Positions 46,639 through 64,000 of a DNA stretch of 64,000 bases are shown piece after piece. The position numbers and the translations under genes are program-made. Source of the stretch: Megalobrama amblycephala. Lineage: Eukaryota; Chordata; Actinopteri; Cypriniformes; Xenocyprididae. The stretch is from the NCBI RefSeq assembly GCF_018812025.1, contig NC_063058.1, forward strand, positions 20,913,797-20,977,796, written 5' to 3'. The notes under the pieces are model-generated. The model searched no databases and was not told the DNA's origin. It was given only the letters and a program-made list of their open reading frames with translations. Position 1 is the first letter of the stretch. Every line of letters begins with the position of its first letter.

Positions 46639-46770
46639 ATTTATTTATTTTCTTTTTTTTTTTAAACTGAAATGTTTGTCACGTGGTCTGTTTTTGACTG
46701 ATAAACCTAATTTGTAATATATTTTATGATTTTTTTTTTAAGAATAAAAATCTGTGGAAAGGATTGAAAC
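46639..46770 (+). terminator. rad52: rad52 3' UTR and poly(A) signal
   Basis: AATAAA at 46743-46748 lies about 105 bp after the stop codon. A T-rich run precedes it. Cleavage is expected near 46765. Confidence 0.6.
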
Positions 46771-46879
46771 ACGATTCCCAGTTTATTGTACAACTTTTGT
46801 CTATTTTTTACTGGTAGCTGATGGCAGGAGAACTACTAAAATTCTGGAAAAAAAAAAAAAAAAAAAAAAAGCACAATGT

Positions 46880-48441
46880 AGTGGGAGGAGAAAAAGTCCA
46901 AAATGTTTTATTAAGCATTTGAATATATATACATTTTTTTTTTTTTTTACAAGACTGATACATAAAATCATAGATATTCACCAAAAGGACCCTGGCTGAA
47001 ACGAATTGACAGAAAACATCAGCAGCAGCAATTTTTGACCCCACAAATTTAATGCTGTTTTCTATGGGAACAAGTGTGAGATGTGGATTGTGAATACATG
47101 CAGTTTTCAGTTGTGACGGGAGTGTGTGACTGTGATTAGTGGCGTTTCAACAGTTTTCCTGTATCTAAACGTGGTTCTGGTCAATTACAGAGTATTTGGA
47201 TCTGTGCAGTCAAGTATCAAAAGTAAAAAATAATCCTCCCCAGTCGGTTAAACCTTTAAACGGCGCGTATTCTGCATTGCAGTAACATTTACCTTCTCTA
47301 GAGAAGTCAAGCGGATCATTTCAGAGATGACGGGACGTCACTTCCACAAACGATTGGCACTCAATTTGTGGTATAGAAAAAATGTTTTTTTGGGGGGAAA
47401 TGTGTATATATATGAAAAACAAAAACAGTTATGCAGTGCTGTAGTTTAATACTGTACTTCTGCTGCTGCAGTCATGTTAAACCTTTTCTCAACAAAGTTG
47501 GTCACCAAAAAAAAAAGTTTGCCCAAAATCAAGTATTTCACAGACTACAGCACATTTGGATGGGCTATGATGTTTGTGTGACATTTTAAAGACAGGGGAA
47601 GACATAATCCTGTGGTTTAAGGCTAACGTCTTTCAAAATGAAAGCAACATGTGATTGGATGAAGAAATATGCTTTCATTAATATGCATACAGGATTCCCA
47701 CCCCCTCAAGGCCCATCTATATCCAAATTAAGTCTTCTATCCACTTACATACAAAAAAGGATGTGGGCAGGGAGTAGTGGTGACTGTCTATATAAGATAC
47801 ACTGTATTATTGTAAGTTCAATGTAAATGATATAAAAAAAGGTCACGAATGAACAAATGCTATGAAATACGTGCAAGTACGAAGAGCTATAAAACCCTAC
47901 TTTTACCTCCCTCAATTGCACATCCTCCTCCTTTCATTTCAAACTCCAACTTAAGTAAATGAAGACAGAAGACTGTCTCAAACACAGTTACTTCCAACAG
48001 TCCTACCTTCTTTATCAGTCTTCCAACATTCTTGACTCGTTTGTAGGATACGTACAGTCGGCGCCCATTTAGACTTGTGTTGGTGGTGTAGTCTTTCAAT
48101 CTCTCCATCCATTCGCTAACATGTCAGCATCTCACTGGTCACGCTGCCTGACTTTATTATAATAAGGACGGTATCCGTATTATAAGGCTATATATCTGAT
48201 GTTTAAGACAACTTAAACCCTTTCTGTGCCTTTTTATCAAATGTACACATTCATCTATCAGTCTTTTAAACAGCAGGTTAGGTCAAATTTGAGTAACCCG
48301 AGTCACATTATATGGACCTGGAAGTCTTTCCAATGTAAACTGTCAGATAAAACATGTCCACTTAAAAGGACTAGGCCCGATAATCTCAACCCCACAAGGC
48401 ACAGCTTCTCTCTTCCTTGTACCAACCCTTCAACAGCTGTT
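46880..48441 (-). terminator. wnk1: wnk1 3' UTR with candidate poly(A) signal
   Basis: On the minus strand AATAAA occurs at 46907-46912, about 1.5 kb after the stop codon at 48442. No gene intervenes. If used, the wnk1 and rad52 transcripts would end about 120 bp apart without overlapping. The sequence between is ordinary UTR-like DNA. Confidence 0.45.
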
Positions 48442-61493
<13,052 letters not shown>

Positions 61494-61605
61494 CTGAAAA
61501 AGAATTGTATGTTTTACAACATTAACATTGTCAGCAGAGAGGCAACAAAACGATATTGCAACAAAATTTCACAAAGCAAAATTGGTCCATTGTCTACGGT
61601 CACGG

Positions 61606-61644
<39 letters not shown>

Positions 61645-61950
61645 CGTTTCAAATGTTCAAACCAAGCAGCATTCTGTTGTTCAATGTGGCAAATTTGCGT
61701 AAACAAATTTGATGTGAAATCTGCGTAGGGAAATATTTCGCTCTTTTTCGCACGATTGCACAGATTCATACTGAAATTACTGGATTTTGCTCGCAAAATT
61801 TTGCCCAGAAACAGTCAGTTTGGACACACCTTAAATCAGGGGTGCTAAATCCTGTTCCTGGAGATTTACCTACCTGCAGAGCTCAGACCCAACACACCTG
61901 ACTGCAATTATCAAGTGCTCCTTGAAGATCTTAATTAGCTGTTCAGTTAA
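61606..61950. repeat. Poly-A and two short repeats in the first wnk1 intron
   Basis: A poly-A run (about 61610-61640) is followed by a block (61640-61835) related to 20060-20275. Then comes the common fish repeat opening 'ggggtgctaaatcctgttcctgg' with 'cccaacacacctgactgca'. None is coding. Confidence 0.55.
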
Positions 61951-63155
61951 TTTTTTTTTTTTTTAAACTTGTGAGAAGTGAAACTGATAAACAATGGCAG
62001 AAAAAGTCCTTTTGAAAAAAAAGAAGGATTTATTCAGAGTATTTTACTTATTAAACTTCTAAAGAAATGAATGATAAATATGTGCTGTCAAAGCAGTTAA
62101 GAAGTTTGATTTTTTTCTTTATTTAATTTAATTAAACAAAAGTAGACATAAAAAGCTACATAAAACTGCAGTGCTTTAACCAGATTTATATTCACCAGCC
62201 TCCCCAACTGCTTTAAGCATGTTTAATACCTCTTTGACTTTTCTTTGATAAAAAAAAAAGTTGTCTTGAATTGTGGTTTCACCAAGGAGGAAATACTGCT
62301 GCTGCAAAAACCTCATTTGCAGTCAAAGTAGATGGTGCAGAACTAATAATATCATCTACAATGAAACTGCAAAGTACTTGCCTCAAACTGCTGTGTGTGT
62401 CCAACTACAGTTAAAACAATGGACTCAATTCAAATGGCAATTCTTAGTTGACCTACATTTGGTGTGGTCAGCTGCCATCTCTGGAATGAGAAACATTTAG
62501 CCGTGAGTTTGCCTTTGTCAAGCCCAGCGGGGATGGCCATTCACCCTAAACTAGGGTTAAAACTTCCATACCTGCTCACATATACGCAATTAACACAATT
62601 AGAGGTCTTTAGCACAACGCCTTAATGGGGTGAAGCCTGGTAAAAAGCCAATTCAGTACTGACTGATGTGGGTTAGAGGAAGGGGGGCTCCGCTTTGCAC
62701 CCCACCCTATGACAGACCTACTTTCTCTCTCTTCCTCTTTGGCTATTCCAAATATGTGGTGCACTCTGTGGCCTGTAGGACAAGGCCAGCAAAGCGTGGG
62801 AGAGTTTCCCCAGAGGAGGGGCGGCCTGCACACTAAACTCCAGCGTGAGGATAAAACTCCTGGCATGAATCCGGCTCACGTGTAAAGGCACATACCACTT
62901 CAGGCGGAAGATAAGGAATTAGGATTAGTGAGATGATCTGAAACTCAAATTACTAGTGCTGTCAATCGATTAAAAATATTAACTAATTAATCACACATTT
63001 TTCTATAATTAACCACAATTAATGGCACATTAGTTTTTAATATATATTTTTTATATTGTAATACGTTTACATTGAATCTCCAAAATAATGTAGAAACAAC
63101 ATAAAGACATTATTTTTAAATATTTGTTTATTAGCATCTTTTTATGAAGCGTGCC
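61951..63155. other. wnk1 intron, little recognised
   Basis: No exon is supported, so the WNK1 first coding exon must lie beyond 64000. At 62957 'tgctgtcaatcgattaaaaa' begins a single diverged relative of the unit tandemly repeated at 20.3 kb. Confidence 0.5.
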
Positions 63156-63500
63156 AGAAATATAATAAAAGATCCATTTCACCCTGGCAATCATCTCTTC
63201 ACTCTGCTGCCATCTGGAAGACGTGATCGATCTCTTAGGACATGCAGCTCCAGATTTTTGAATAGTTTCTACCCACATGACATCAAGGAACTGAATTCTA
63301 GTTAAAACCGGAGGGCTGTTTTTATTAAATTACGGGTTTGTGCAATAATGTTTTAATTAATATATATTTTTATTGATTATTTTTATTCAACTTTGTACTT
63401 CTTGCTTATATTTTGTTTGTATACATGTTGATGTGCCACCGAGAAGCAAAAAATTTCGTTGCATAACTTTGCAATGACAAATAAATTATTCTATTCTAAG
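63156..63500 (+). mobile_element. 3' end of a LINE retrotransposon with the reverse-transcriptase ORF terminus
   Basis: Codons 63156-63305 read DPFHPGNHLFTLLPSGRRDR, then FLNSFYPHDIKELN, then stop. This is the typical C-terminal end of fish LINE ORF2 proteins. The 3' UTR ends with 'aatttcgttgcataa', 'gcaatgacaaataaa'. The rest of the element is 5'-truncated, as usual for LINE copies. It is inserted in the wnk1 intron, antisense to the gene. Confidence 0.75.
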
Positions 63501-64000
63501 CACTATGTATGAAGGCCTGTATCACCAATACCAGTACTGATACGGATGTCTCTATTAGATTAATTTTTTTCTCAATTTTAGCCATTAACAATAGCCATTC
63601 CACATTACAGTATAATTAATAGGCAATTTAAAAATGTAATAAGCTTTAAATATATACACATCTTCTCATACCATTGTAATAAATGTCACATTTAGCTGTG
63701 CCTTTAATATATCAGGGCTCAACGCTAAGGTTTTTTGTACTGACCCAGTCAGGCTGGTTCAGATTTTTACCTGCTCTACTAAAATGCATTTTATGCAAGT
63801 TATTGTTTTTGTTGGACATTCATACGCTCATCTATCAGCCTGTATTGTTAATCAGTGATCACATGGGGGTCACGTGCTTTGTGAACATTTTTGTTTTTGT
63901 TAGGATCTGAATGGGCTTATTTCCTATCTAAAATTGCTATAATGTTACATTAAGGAAGTAAAAGAAAATTTTACGCATTACACCGGCACTATACTAGTCT
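63501..64000. other. wnk1 intron at the window edge, nothing recognised
   Basis: The sequence is AT-rich and noncoding as far as I can see. The plus-strand frame at 63683-63910 has no recognisable domain. Confidence 0.45.

Overview
The window is vertebrate nuclear DNA from a teleost, most likely a cyprinid (carp, goldfish or zebrafish relatives). The evidence is split genes with GT-AG introns, five recognisable vertebrate orthologues, AT-rich noncoding DNA, long (GATA)n and (TA)n microsatellites, and a very high load of short DNA transposons. Many of these resemble common cyprinid repeats: TTAA-flanked elements ending in AGGGTTAGTTCACCC, hAT-type elements with 8-bp target duplications, Tc1, and ISL2EU-like elements. 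No prokaryotic-style operon, CRISPR array or defence system is present, and I found no undescribed biological system. The most unusual content is the nested transposon architecture, part of which can be read base by base.

Layout. 1-9.0 kb: transposon-rich 5' flank, with a (GATA)n tract and a possible noncoding first exon of the next gene. 9.0-13.9 kb (+): chrm2, muscarinic acetylcholine receptor M2. Its coding sequence is split by a 3.4-kb, transposon-packed intron in the third intracellular loop. 16.5-17.8 kb (-): fbxl14, an F-box/LRR ubiquitin-ligase adaptor in one coding exon. 20.3-21.15 kb: a tandem array of a palindromic element, just 3' of prr5. 21.4-27.0 kb (-): prr5 (Protor-1, an mTORC2 subunit), 8 coding exons. 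Possible upstream exons of the same strand lie at 31.5 and 35.9 kb. 27-40.6 kb: almost wholly transposons, in three nests. 40.96-46.6 kb (+): rad52, 11 coding exons. 46.9 kb to beyond the right edge (-): wnk1, 22 coding exons from kinase subdomain III to the C-terminus. The first coding exon, with the catalytic lysine, lies outside the window.

Relations between genes. rad52 and wnk1 are tail to tail, with their likely poly(A) signals about 150 bp apart. This matches human 12p13.33, where FBXL14 is also nearby. chrm2 and prr5 are on other human chromosomes (7q and 22q), so the block mixes ancestral neighbours. ERC1, which sits head to head with RAD52 in human, is not seen here. The five genes are functionally unrelated: signalling receptor, ubiquitin ligase, mTORC2, DNA repair, and ion-transport kinase. 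Exon boundaries were set by reading splice sites and checking that the reading frame carried through every junction. Paralogue letters (a/b) cannot be assigned from this sequence alone.
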